From: Candidatus Saganbacteria bacterium
Lineage (GTDB): Bacteria > Margulisbacteria > WOR-1 > O2-12-FULL-45-9 > XYB2-FULL-48-7
Assembly: GCA_016939335.1 (NCBI GenBank)
Contig: JAFGHC010000027.1
Coordinates: forward strand, 1 to 60,666
DNA: 60,666 nucleotides
Direction: 5' to 3'
Each line of letters begins with the position of its first letter. Position 1 is the first letter of the stretch. A model generated the notes under the pieces. The model searched no databases. It saw only the letters and a program-made list of their open reading frames with translations, and had not been told where the DNA came from. Shown in pieces: positions 50,401-57,308 of the stretch. The position numbers were made by a program, and so were the translations under genes.

Positions 50401-50951
50401 GCCGTCAAGCGGACCGTCCTTTTTTTATAAACAAAGTCAAGCCGGTCGGTAACTTTCACATCGCGGCTGATCGCTTCGGCGGTCGCGGCGTCGGGAACGA
50501 GCAGGGCAAAATGCGGCCCGTCGCGGACGATCACAATCTCCTTGGCCGGGAGGCCGTGAGATTCAGCCACCCGGCGCAGATGCTTGCTGAAACCCACCAG
50601 ATAATAATCGCCGGCATCATGGGAAACAGTGTCATTGATGTATTTCAGTCCCGAAAGATTGACCACCAGCCAGCGGGCCGGCCGGCCGGCGGCGAGCATT
50701 TTTTGGGTGTGAAAAACGTGAGCGTCCGAAGAGAACGCGCCGGTCCGGTCAAGCTTGAAAACCGGCTCGCCGACCCCGGCCGCCTTGCCATATGAAGTGA
50801 CCGGCGGCGGCGTGATCGGGACATATTTTAACTGCGGCGCTCCCGTTGCCGGATTTGCCCCTCCCCCCCCGCCAGTTTGCGGCTGTCTGGCAGCGCCGGG
50901 CGCTTCCGTCGGCCGGTAAGGATCAGTTCTATTAACACTCATTTCTGCCAT
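47466..50951 (-). CDS. Giant multidomain protein with two degenerate GGDEF domains
   Basis: A 1161-residue protein. Residues 1-55 are disordered (Pro/Gly/Ala-rich). Residues about 70-190 are a GGDEF-like fold: LVVNLSGLKYINDTVSHDAG and DYYLVGFSKHLRRVAE match the family, but the active-site turn reads RDGPHF, so cyclase activity is unlikely. A second degenerate copy lies at about 305-400, with FAFFDGNSVGAFRSLGFIGE and a GPGSEEF turn. Later parts are a charged helical region (about 580-680), hydrophobic segments at about 690-850 (VIIALDIAIHW, LAVAVQALTAYIAASAGLAA), and a C-terminal domain of unknown type. It may bind a nucleotide or act as a scaffold. No signal peptide. It lies downstream of the 51118 orphan, past a terminator-like hairpin. 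Confidence 0.7.
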   Translation of the reverse strand: MAEMSVNRTDPYRPTEAPGAARQPQTGGGGGANPATGAPQLKYVPITPPPVTSYGKAAGVGEPVFKLDRTGAFSSDAHVFHTQKMLAAGRPARWLVVNLSGLKYINDTVSHDAGDYYLVGFSKHLRRVAESHGLPAKEIVIVRDGPHFALLVPDAATAEAISRDVKVTDRLDFVYKKRTVRLTAANLGKQTLVTPGILVYDAAELAGGISDKAVYRGLREEIYYLNRPEASAGRFGREFRVGRQESGYLETFTPAFRLPNYDRIKEESRAVQAPAGSRYVEPHSGLRDNTQLGADATALLRGGRRVRFAFFDGNSVGAFRSLGFIGEAMMDAVVEVRFAQAASRAGLAEKGITLYRHGPGSEEFYLLADENVPPETMKTALADLMKELNESPFDLRVETSRLKETVLGRQYLQRFRPAVYELGGVEYVTVDLTQITRGRAGVYYRGLTVTAGFGTIELPGSSANLDVYFNREKAVLMEYGEAGKKLNPQRRNLIVEVRYDNQGKAYGLVHPLGRALADPRPIAGQNRSGLIDQSNRDGLFVRFIVDGDKLVYEVAKTDAPPVITMSAKAAFEQARAAALARIDKLPVSAAEKAEARRVAAAAWEKEWAEFEHKAAAKQAFEKDLQADYYRARALQREIKSGGLDKFVLKQKKAELAELKNRIGMKVNGFLRQHGPMMAVIIALDIAIHWDEIRKEGAGKAVKVAAGAVEGYFVFFTGLKVLENTAGAATKISPVKLGGALAAGLAALSSTVEHREHLSSSDAATKAYAALAVAVQALTAYIAASAGLAAAKVARPFGFGGQAVAGVGVGFLTFIFMETAGKTLGTDRWIGRKWTRGDIINAFHDLGARRDGSGVLAVRDQDTEIPYFSEVAKRIEVNGRTVSLTRAQAFLGILQAARNYDQLSFEERRALADQPGNRALTRLLGALGSLDRLEVGNYAELDEELLEAVADAIGRYRAKHHLPEDTSGSRTRFEVVCSNRRRVNIVNPLTGEVVGSRTFADIKVFGERQHFAMLATGNGWVSDEGTVGSYAISGPIKTEGDEQQIRAAEAILATASKAHPGTYDISLAELAALDLTIPADKLAALPVVRRDLAKQLSLLGYKADGDIVKAYLKYVLQSLDLTQPGPQGVTLNLSARQAAADPFQVNLETSVLRRLTGELLAQ

Positions 50952-50970
50952 GTTTTTGCCTTATTTATAA

Positions 50971-50997
50971 CAAAAAAGGAAGCCGTGAATGGCTTCC
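50971..50997 (-). terminator. Rho-independent terminator
   Basis: On the minus strand GGAAGCC, a six-base loop, GGCTTCC and then TTTTTT. It lies after the 51118-51735 gene and before the 47466-50951 gene, both on this strand. Confidence 0.75.
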
Positions 50998-51117
50998 ATT
51001 AATAGCAAACGCTACCGAATGTCAGGCTCATTCAGATGGCTCTTCTTTCATTAATATAATCGTAATAAATAGGCAAATTCTTGCATAAATAAGGGGAAAA
51101 TATAAACTAGGAGGGGG

Positions 51118-51735
51118 CTAAATTTCTTGCGGGATCACTACGCCCAGCTTGGCCAGAACAGCCGCCGCATCATCCCCCACCATGCGCAGGAGCTCCATGT
51201 GAACTGTCGGTTCAAAAGCGTCGGCCCCTTTTTTCTCAACCGTCATGATCCCATGCCGGCTGTATCTTCCCTCTCCGCCCGCATCAAGCTGTCTGGTCAG
51301 CAACGGCGTAATGATGACGCTTTTTTTGCCGATCTCCCTAACTTCGGGAAACGCTTGAGGGTTAACTGCGGAAACAGCCGTCGGCCGGCCCGAGAACGAG
51401 CCGAAAACGTAAAATTTTACGCAGTCGCCTTGAGGGACATAAAAAGAATGGCCCTCCGCCAGCGCGATCGCCTGAAGATCGGACAGCCCGCCACCCCGCT
51501 CGAAACTGGCCGAGAGTTTGCCGAACAAGTACTCAAGGTCCTGCCCGATCCGCTTATAAAGCGCTTTTGCGGTCGGTATTCCCATGAGCAGTCTGGCTTC
51601 ATGACCGTGTAAAATGCCGATCCGCGCCGCCAGGTGCCGGAACTCCGGCTCAAGATGTGATAATCTCGACATTGTTCCGAACCCAAAACCAGCAAACAGC
51701 CGGCAGCCCTCACCGGAGCCCACTGAACGCAACAT
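51118..51735 (-). CDS. Orphan protein, sigma-28 regulon candidate
   Basis: A 205-residue protein not assigned to any family. The N terminus is Gly/Phe-rich and not a Sec signal (MLRSVGSGEGCRLFAGFGFG). Residues about 25-90 look helical (FRHLAARIGILHGHEARLLM, then LYKRIGQDLEYLFGKLSASF). Residues about 95-160 look beta-rich (HSFYVPQGDCVKFYVFGSF, then GKKSVIITPLLTRQLDAGGE). The end is amphipathic (HMELLRMVGDDAAAVLAKLG). AGGAGGG precedes the ATG. The upstream promoter is TGAAATTT-N12-CTCGATAA, and a terminator follows the gene, so it is a single-gene unit. Confidence 0.65.
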   Translation of the reverse strand: MLRSVGSGEGCRLFAGFGFGTMSRLSHLEPEFRHLAARIGILHGHEARLLMGIPTAKALYKRIGQDLEYLFGKLSASFERGGGLSDLQAIALAEGHSFYVPQGDCVKFYVFGSFSGRPTAVSAVNPQAFPEVREIGKKSVIITPLLTRQLDAGGEGRYSRHGIMTVEKKGADAFEPTVHMELLRMVGDDAAAVLAKLGVVIPQEI

Positions 51736-51771
51736 CGTTCCCTCCTAAAAATGACCGGACGCTTCATTAGA

Positions 51772-51799
51772 TTATCGAGAGGAGAGCGGGGAAATTTCA
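51772..51799 (-). promoter_or_regulatory. Sigma-28-type promoter P8
   Basis: Minus strand: TGAAATTT (51799-51792), 12 bases, CTCGATAA (51779-51772). It drives the 51118-51735 gene. Confidence 0.7.
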
Positions 51800-51944
51800 G
51801 GGGATTTAGGGGGAGCTTTAGGGGAGCGGGAACAGCGGGACAGCGGAATAAAAGAAAAGACAAAAGCAACTCTTTTGCCGTCTATTTTTTAGTCCTCTTT
51901 CCCCCTCTCTCGCTATCTTGCTATCTTGCTATCTCGCTATCCCC
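51800..51944. repeat. Word repeats (AGCGGGA and GCTATCTT types)
   Basis: First GGGGATTTAGGGG and AGCGGGAACAGCGGGACAGCGG words, then tandem CTATCTTGCTATCTTGCTAT copies. The last words run up to the stop codon of the lipoprotein gene. Confidence 0.65.
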
Positions 51945-52859
51945 CTACTTGATCTGGCTCTCCGTCTTGGCCGTCAGGTCGAGCGTGTAGATCCCGCTCT
52001 GCTCGCCGACCTTGCTGTAAACGACCTTGCTGGCGGCGGCCGCCATGCCTATGCGCGGCACCGCGCCGTGGAAACTGGCCATGACCTCGGTCGTGGCCGG
52101 CGTGCCGGCGCCGGTGTCGACGCTGCAGTAGCTGCCGCCGGCGATCCCGTAAACAATGTTGGCGTTGACCGACGAGATCTGCGGCAGGTCGACCGACGCG
52201 GCGGCGGCCAGGTTGGTGGTGGTCGCGCCGTCGGTCAGGGAGAGGATCGTCTCGCCGCCAACGGTGTGCACATAGGCGATCCGGGTGCCGAACTTCCAGC
52301 TGACGAACGAGGCGCCGGTCAGGCCGCCCGCCACCGTGGTGTCGCCCGTGCCGTCGAGATTGACGGTGTGGACCTCGGTCGCGGTGCAGTAAACGATCTT
52401 TTTGGCGTCACTGGACCAGTCGAAAGCGACGATCCCCGGCACGAACTTGAGCTCGACCCGGTCAAGTCCCGTGTGGGTGGAAGTTGAGATATTCTGAATG
52501 ATGACGTTGCCGTACAGGCCGCCGCTCAACTCCGTCGAATAAGCGACGTAGCTGCCGACCGGCGCGCAGGTCAGCCCGTAAGCCGAGGTCGCCGTCACAT
52601 CAAGCAGCGCCGTCTCGCTCGCCCCGGCGGCGGTCATGGTAGCCAGGTTCTCGGTATAGCGCGTGCCGGTCTGCGAGCCAAGCACGTCCTTGTCGACCGT
52701 TTGCAACCCTTTGACAAAAATTATGTCGCCGCCGGCCGTAAAGCTCGGGCGGTAGTAAAAGTAAGTGCTCTCCGTGCGGTTGCCGCACCCGGACAGACCG
52801 GCCGCCGCCAGCAGCAGGAGCGACCCGATCACGAGGCCCGGGCAGAATTTTCTTGACAT
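51945..52859 (-). CDS. TolB/WD40-like lipoprotein
   Basis: A 304-residue lipoprotein: signal peptide with lipobox LSGC (Cys25 region, LLLLAAAGLSGCGN). The mature part repeats short strands in the style of TolB/WD40-like propellers: IVAFDWSSDAKKIVYCTATE, VHTVNLDGTGDTTV, GTRIAYVHTVGGETILSLTD and SKVVYSKVGEQSGIYTLDLT. The motif of an Asp-rich turn between repeated YxxxxD-like strands supports a propeller but not a specific family. It follows lon after 15 bases on the same strand and shares its transcript. Function unknown. Confidence 0.75.
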   Translation of the reverse strand: MSRKFCPGLVIGSLLLLAAAGLSGCGNRTESTYFYYRPSFTAGGDIIFVKGLQTVDKDVLGSQTGTRYTENLATMTAAGASETALLDVTATSAYGLTCAPVGSYVAYSTELSGGLYGNVIIQNISTSTHTGLDRVELKFVPGIVAFDWSSDAKKIVYCTATEVHTVNLDGTGDTTVAGGLTGASFVSWKFGTRIAYVHTVGGETILSLTDGATTTNLAAAASVDLPQISSVNANIVYGIAGGSYCSVDTGAGTPATTEVMASFHGAVPRIGMAAAASKVVYSKVGEQSGIYTLDLTAKTESQIK

Positions 52860-52874
52860 AAATTATCCTCCTCG

Positions 52875-55298
52875 CTACGCATACATGACCGGCGGTTCGG
52901 CGCCGGGCGGGGTCTTGAACGGTTTCGGTCTCTCTTTCGGCCCGATCTTGCCCGCCAGGGCAAGCCCCAGCACTTCGTCCATCTCTTTGACAAAATTGAT
53001 CTTGAGATCGGCCGGGAGCTCTTTGCTGATCTCTTCCAGGTCCTTTTTGTTCTCTTTGGGGATTATAACACTTTTGATGCCGGCACGCCTGGCCGCCAGC
53101 AATTTTTCTTTCAGGCCGCCGATCGGCAGGATCTTGCCGCGCAGGGTGATCTCGCCGGTCATCGCCACGTCGCGGCGCACCGGGACGCCGGAGAGCGCCG
53201 AAGTCAGCGCCGTAGCGATCGTGATGCCGGCCGAGGGACCATCCTTGGGGACCGCTCCCTCGGGCACGTGGATATGAACGTCAAATTTGCGGTAAAAGTT
53301 ATCCTCAAGGCCCAGCTCGGCGGCCCGGGAGCGGACAAAGCTCATCGCCGCCTTGGCCGACTCCTGCATCACGTCGCCGAGCTGGCCGGTCAGCGTCAGG
53401 CCGCCCCGCCCCGGCATGACGGTGACCTCGACCGGGATGGTGTCGCCGCCGACCTCGGTCCAGACCAGGCCGGTCGCCGTCCCCACCTGGTCTTTTTCTT
53501 CGGCCAGGCCGAAACGAAAGCGCGGCGCACCCAGGTATGTTTCAATGTCAGATTTCTTGATCACGAACCTGGCCGTTTCTTTGCCTTTGACGATCCGGGT
53601 GGCGATCTTGCGCAGGACCGTGGCGATCTCGCGTTCGAGGTTCCTGACGCCCGCTTCCCGGGTGTATTCCCTGATCACTTCCAGCAGGGCGTCTTCCTCG
53701 AACTGCGCCTGGTTTTTCTTCAGGCCGTGGCGCTCCAGCTCGCGCGGCACCAGGAAGCCCCGGCAGATGCCGAGTTTTTCCTCTTCCGTGTACCCCGACA
53801 TCTCGATCACTTCCATCCGGTCCTGGAGCGGGCGGGGGATCGGCTCGCGGGTGTTGGCGGTCGTGATGAAAAAGACGTCGGAAAGGTCAAAGGCGACTTC
53901 CAGGTAATGGTCGGAGAATTCTTTGTTCATCTCGGGGTCGAGCACCTCGAGCAGCGCCGCCGCCGGGTCGCCGCGGAAATCGGCCCCCAGCTTGTCGATC
54001 TCGTCGAGCAGGAAGACCGGGTTGCTCACTCCGATCTTGTGGATCGACTGGATGACGCGCCCGGGGAGCGAGCCGACATAAGTCCGCCGGTGGCCGCGGA
54101 CCTCGGCCTCGTCGCGCACCCCGCCCAGGGCGACCCGCGTGAACTTGCGACCCATTGACCGGGCGATCGAGCGGGCGACCGACGTCTTGCCGACGCCGGG
54201 CGGGCCGACCAGACAGAGGATCGTGCCGCCGATCTTGCCGGTCAGCTGCAGGACGGCGAAATATTCGAGGATCCGTTCCTTGACCTTGCCCAAGCCGTAA
54301 TGATCTTCGTTGAGGATCTTTTCAACTTCGGCGATATCAAGCTTGCTCTTGGTCCGTTTTTTCCAGGGGAGCTCGACCAGCCAGTCAAGATAGGTGCGGA
54401 GCACCGCCGCTTCCGAGGCCATCGGCGGCATCTGTTCCAGGTGCTCCAGTTCCTTGGCCGCCTTGGCTTTGACCTCCGGCGGCAGCCTGGCGTCGTTGAC
54501 CTTCTTGCGCAATTCGGCCAGCTCGGGCTGGCCGCTTTCCTCGTCCTCGCCCAGTTCCTCCTGGATCGCCCGCATCTTCTCTTTGAGATAATATTCCTTC
54601 TGGACCTTCTCGATCTGCCGGCGGACCTTGCCCTGCAGTTTTTTCTCAACTTTCAGGACCTCGATCTCTTTGTCGAGGACCTCGGAGAGCTTCTTAAGCC
54701 TTTTTTCGGCCGCCAGCGCCTCAAGGATCGCCTGTTTTTCCTCGATCTTTAGCGTCAGGTAAGAGGAGATCAGGTCGGCCAGCCGGCCCGGGTTGTCGAC
54801 GTTGACGATCGACATCAGGGTTTCCGACGGGATGCGGCGGTTGAGCTTGACGTACTCCTCGAACTGCTTGACCACCACGCGCACCAGCGCTTCGGCCTCG
54901 GGGGTGAATTCCTCGCTTTCGGGCAGGCGGGTGACGGCGGCGCGGAAGTACGGGGTTTCCTGGACGAATTTCTCGAGGCGGACCCGGCAGATCCCCTCGA
55001 CCAGCACCTTGGTGGTGTCGTCGGGGAGCGCCAGCATCTGGACGATCTCGGCCAGCGTGCCGATCGGGCAAAGGTCCTTCGGCCCAGGCTCCTCGACCTC
55101 TTCGCTCTTCTGGGTGGCAAAGACGACCGTCTTTTCCTTGGCCAGCGTGTTTTCCAGCGCCTTGACCGACTTGCTGCGGCCGATGAAGAGCGGAACGATC
55201 ATTTGGGGGAAGACGACCATGTTGCGCAGAGGGATCAGCGGGAGCGCTTCCTTCCACGCCGCCGATTTTTCGGTTTTTTTAGACTTTTGGTCTACCAT
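52875..55298 (-). CDS. lon: ATP-dependent protease Lon
   Basis: An 807-residue LonA. The N-terminal substrate domain begins [20 protein letters not shown]. The coiled-coil linker holds [20 protein letters not shown]. The AAA+ module has Walker [10 protein letters not shown], Walker [11 protein letters not shown] and sensor motifs. The protease domain has the catalytic Ser in [14 protein letters not shown] and the Lys in [15 protein letters not shown]. It degrades misfolded and regulatory proteins. The start lies at the edge of the 55305-55448 repeat. It is followed by the lipoprotein gene. Confidence 0.97.
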   Translation of the reverse strand: MVDQKSKKTEKSAAWKEALPLIPLRNMVVFPQMIVPLFIGRSKSVKALENTLAKEKTVVFATQKSEEVEEPGPKDLCPIGTLAEIVQMLALPDDTTKVLVEGICRVRLEKFVQETPYFRAAVTRLPESEEFTPEAEALVRVVVKQFEEYVKLNRRIPSETLMSIVNVDNPGRLADLISSYLTLKIEEKQAILEALAAEKRLKKLSEVLDKEIEVLKVEKKLQGKVRRQIEKVQKEYYLKEKMRAIQEELGEDEESGQPELAELRKKVNDARLPPEVKAKAAKELEHLEQMPPMASEAAVLRTYLDWLVELPWKKRTKSKLDIAEVEKILNEDHYGLGKVKERILEYFAVLQLTGKIGGTILCLVGPPGVGKTSVARSIARSMGRKFTRVALGGVRDEAEVRGHRRTYVGSLPGRVIQSIHKIGVSNPVFLLDEIDKLGADFRGDPAAALLEVLDPEMNKEFSDHYLEVAFDLSDVFFITTANTREPIPRPLQDRMEVIEMSGYTEEEKLGICRGFLVPRELERHGLKKNQAQFEEDALLEVIREYTREAGVRNLEREIATVLRKIATRIVKGKETARFVIKKSDIETYLGAPRFRFGLAEEKDQVGTATGLVWTEVGGDTIPVEVTVMPGRGGLTLTGQLGDVMQESAKAAMSFVRSRAAELGLEDNFYRKFDVHIHVPEGAVPKDGPSAGITIATALTSALSGVPVRRDVAMTGEITLRGKILPIGGLKEKLLAARRAGIKSVIIPKENKKDLEEISKELPADLKINFVKEMDEVLGLALAGKIGPKERPKPFKTPPGAEPPVMYA

Positions 55299-55304
55299 AA
55301 CTTA

Positions 55305-55448
55305 TTTAAATCCGAAATTCGAATCTCGAAATCCGAAATAAGCCCGAAATCCGAAATAAGCCCGAAATCCGAACATCAAAATCCGAAACGGCCTCGAAAT
55401 TCGAAATTATAATTTCCTTCGAATTTCGTATTTCGGATTTCGAATTTA
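55305..55448. repeat. Dispersed word repeat (TTCGAAATCCGAA type)
   Basis: Near-tandem AAATCCGAAATAAGCCCGAA and TTCGAATTTCGTATTTCG words, the same family as 821-922. It fills the gap between the clpP stop and the lon start; the clpP stop codon falls inside it. Confidence 0.8.
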
Positions 55449-56075
55449 ACTCTTCTTTTTCTCGAGCCCCTTGCCGCTGCCCTTGATCGAAGTGATGACC
55501 TCGTCGACCAGGCCGTACTTGACCGCTTCGTCGGCGCCCATGAAGAAGTCGCGGTCGGTGTCCTTCTCGACTTTGGCCAGCGGCTGGCCGGTGTGTTTGG
55601 CCATGATCTCGTTGAGCAGTTTTTTCATCCGTAAAATTTCCATCGTCTGGATCTCGATGTCGGTGGCGGCCCCCTGCGCCCCGCCGAGCGGCTGGTGGAT
55701 CATGATCCGCGCGTTGGGGAGCGCGTAGCGCTTGCCCTTAGCTCCCGCGCAGAGCAGCAGCGCCCCCATCGAGGCGGCCTGCCCGATGCAGATCGTCGAG
55801 ACCGGCGTCGAAAGGTACTGGATGGTGTCGTAGATCGCCAGCCCGGCCGTGACCACGCCGCCCGGGGAATTGATGTACATGTAGGTGTCTTTGTTCGCGT
55901 CTTCCGACTGCAGGAAGAGGAGCTGGGCAATGATGAGGTTGGACACCTCATCGTCAACCACCCCGCCGATAAAAATAATCCTTTCCTTTAATAAGCGGGA
56001 AAAAATGTCGAACGCCCGTTCGCCGCGCGCCCCCTGCTCGACCACCATCGGGACCAGTTGCGCTTTTTCGTTCAT
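55446..56075 (-). CDS. clpP: ATP-dependent Clp protease proteolytic subunit
   Basis: A 209-residue serine peptidase that forms the ClpXP/ClpAP chamber. The catalytic Ser102 is in [12 protein letters not shown] and His127 in [27 protein letters not shown] and [20 protein letters not shown] are family-typical. The start overlaps the tig stop by ATGA, the common tig-clpP pair; clpX is not in the window. The C-terminal tail [11 protein letters not shown] is followed by the word repeat. Confidence 0.97.
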   Translation of the reverse strand: MNEKAQLVPMVVEQGARGERAFDIFSRLLKERIIFIGGVVDDEVSNLIIAQLLFLQSEDANKDTYMYINSPGGVVTAGLAIYDTIQYLSTPVSTICIGQAASMGALLLCAGAKGKRYALPNARIMIHQPLGGAQGAATDIEIQTMEILRMKKLLNEIMAKHTGQPLAKVEKDTDRDFFMGADEAVKYGLVDEVITSIKGSGKGLEKKKS

Positions 56076-57124
56076 GGCCTGACCTCCTCTTTCTTGGCTG
56101 CTTTAACGCTGGCGTGCCCGATCAGCCAGTCCAGCGACTTTTTGCGCAGCAAATAATCCCTGATATAAGCGCGGCCGGTCTCATTAAGCTGCCGTTCGGC
56201 CGCCGCGCTCTCCTCCCCGTAAGCGGCGGCCATGTTTTTGATCTCCTCGCTCATGTCCGCTTCGGTCACTTCGATCTTTTCGGCCGCGGCGACCGCCTTG
56301 AGCACGAGCTTCCCTTTGACCCTGATCTCCGCCGGCTGTCTCAACTCGTCGCGCAGCGCCCCGGCCTCTTTCTTGGCCCCCTGCAGGTACTGCTCGAGGG
56401 TCAGGCCGCTCTGCGCCAGCGACGTCTTGAGCTCGTCGAGCATGATGTCGATCTCCCGCTCGGCCAGCGCCGGCGGGATGTCGACCCTGGCGCCGGCGCC
56501 GGCCGCCGCGATCGCCTGGTTGCGCAGGTCGGCCTCGGCTTCGGCCGCTTTCTCCCCGGCCATCGCCCGCTGCAGCTCGGCTTTCAGCTCGGCCAGCGTG
56601 CCGTAGCGGCTGACCTTTTTGGCGAAGTCGTCGTCAAGAGGAAGCAGTTCTTTTTTGCCGTCGGGGCCGGCGGCCGCCAGCCGGTCCTGCAGGCGGCCGA
56701 GGGCCGCGAGGACGTCGCTTTCGGCGACGGCGCCCGGCTTCTTTTCCAGCTTCAGTCCCTGGTACTTGCCGAGCTTGACCTCGGGATAGACCTCGACGTT
56801 CAGCTTGAAAATGAACGGTTTGCCTTTTTCCTGCTGGGTGATCTCCACGTTCGGGTAGTCGACCGGCTCGAGCTTGCACTCGTCAATAATGGCGGGATAG
56901 AGGCCGGCGATCAGCGCTTGGGCGGCGCGCTGCTGGACCGCCTCTAAATTAAGCGCCCCGGCCAGTATCCGGCGGGGGGCTTTGCCCGGCCGGAAGCCGG
57001 CGATCCTGATCTCTTTGCCGGCCTCGGCCATGGCCTGTTCGTAGCTTTTCTGGAAAGCGGCGTAGTCCTCTTCGATCTCGAGGAAGACCTTGTTGCCTTC
57101 GCGTTTTTGCGAGAGGATCTTCAT
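56072..57124 (-). CDS. tig: Trigger factor lacking the PPIase domain
   Basis: A 350-residue ribosome-associated chaperone. The N-terminal ribosome-binding domain has the signature [11 protein letters not shown] (about residues 44-54). The middle of the usual protein, a FKBP-type peptidyl-prolyl isomerase domain of about 90 residues, is missing: [20 protein letters not shown] leads straight to [19 protein letters not shown], the start of the C-terminal arm domain. The C-terminal helical domain is complete ([20 protein letters not shown]). Thus the chaperone body is kept and the isomerase lost. The ATG is 10 bases after a minus-strand TATAAT. It is followed by clpP. Confidence 0.93.
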   Translation of the reverse strand: MKILSQKREGNKVFLEIEEDYAAFQKSYEQAMAEAGKEIRIAGFRPGKAPRRILAGALNLEAVQQRAAQALIAGLYPAIIDECKLEPVDYPNVEITQQEKGKPFIFKLNVEVYPEVKLGKYQGLKLEKKPGAVAESDVLAALGRLQDRLAAAGPDGKKELLPLDDDFAKKVSRYGTLAELKAELQRAMAGEKAAEAEADLRNQAIAAAGAGARVDIPPALAEREIDIMLDELKTSLAQSGLTLEQYLQGAKKEAGALRDELRQPAEIRVKGKLVLKAVAAAEKIEVTEADMSEEIKNMAAAYGEESAAAERQLNETGRAYIRDYLLRKKSLDWLIGHASVKAAKKEEVRP

Positions 57125-57164
57125 TGGTGAAAATATTATACTATACTTCCCTGCGGTTGCGCAA

Positions 57165-57290
57165 ACTTAACCTCTCAACTCATCATCCAGGCCTTCTTCT
57201 CTTAGAAAGAGAAGAAGGAGTCGCTTTTCGGAGCGAAACCACCTCTCTCTTTTTAAGAGAGGGGGTCGGGGGGTGAGTTAAAAAACTTTT
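57165..57290. repeat. MITE-like hairpin cluster upstream of pckG
   Basis: It contains a 12-base stem (CCTTCTTCTCTT/AAGAGAAGAAGG), an AGTCGCTTTTCGGAGCGAAA-type hairpin and CTCTCTTTTTAAGAGAG followed by GGGGTCGGGGGGTGAG. The outer ends, CTCAACTCAT and GGGTGAGTT, are inverted. It has no coding potential. Confidence 0.6.
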
Positions 57291-57295
57291 CATGA

Positions 57296-57301
57296 TATAA
57301 T
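57296..57301 (+). promoter_or_regulatory. -10 box, leaderless start of pckG
   Basis: TATAAT 7 bases before the ATG at 57309. No Shine-Dalgarno sequence is present. Confidence 0.6.
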
Positions 57302-57308
57302 AAAAATA

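Noticed and set aside
51040-51085. A sigma-28-type promoter for the giant GGDEF-like protein (AAGAATTT then CGATTA)
   Set aside because: The spacer is two bases too short and neither box matches well.
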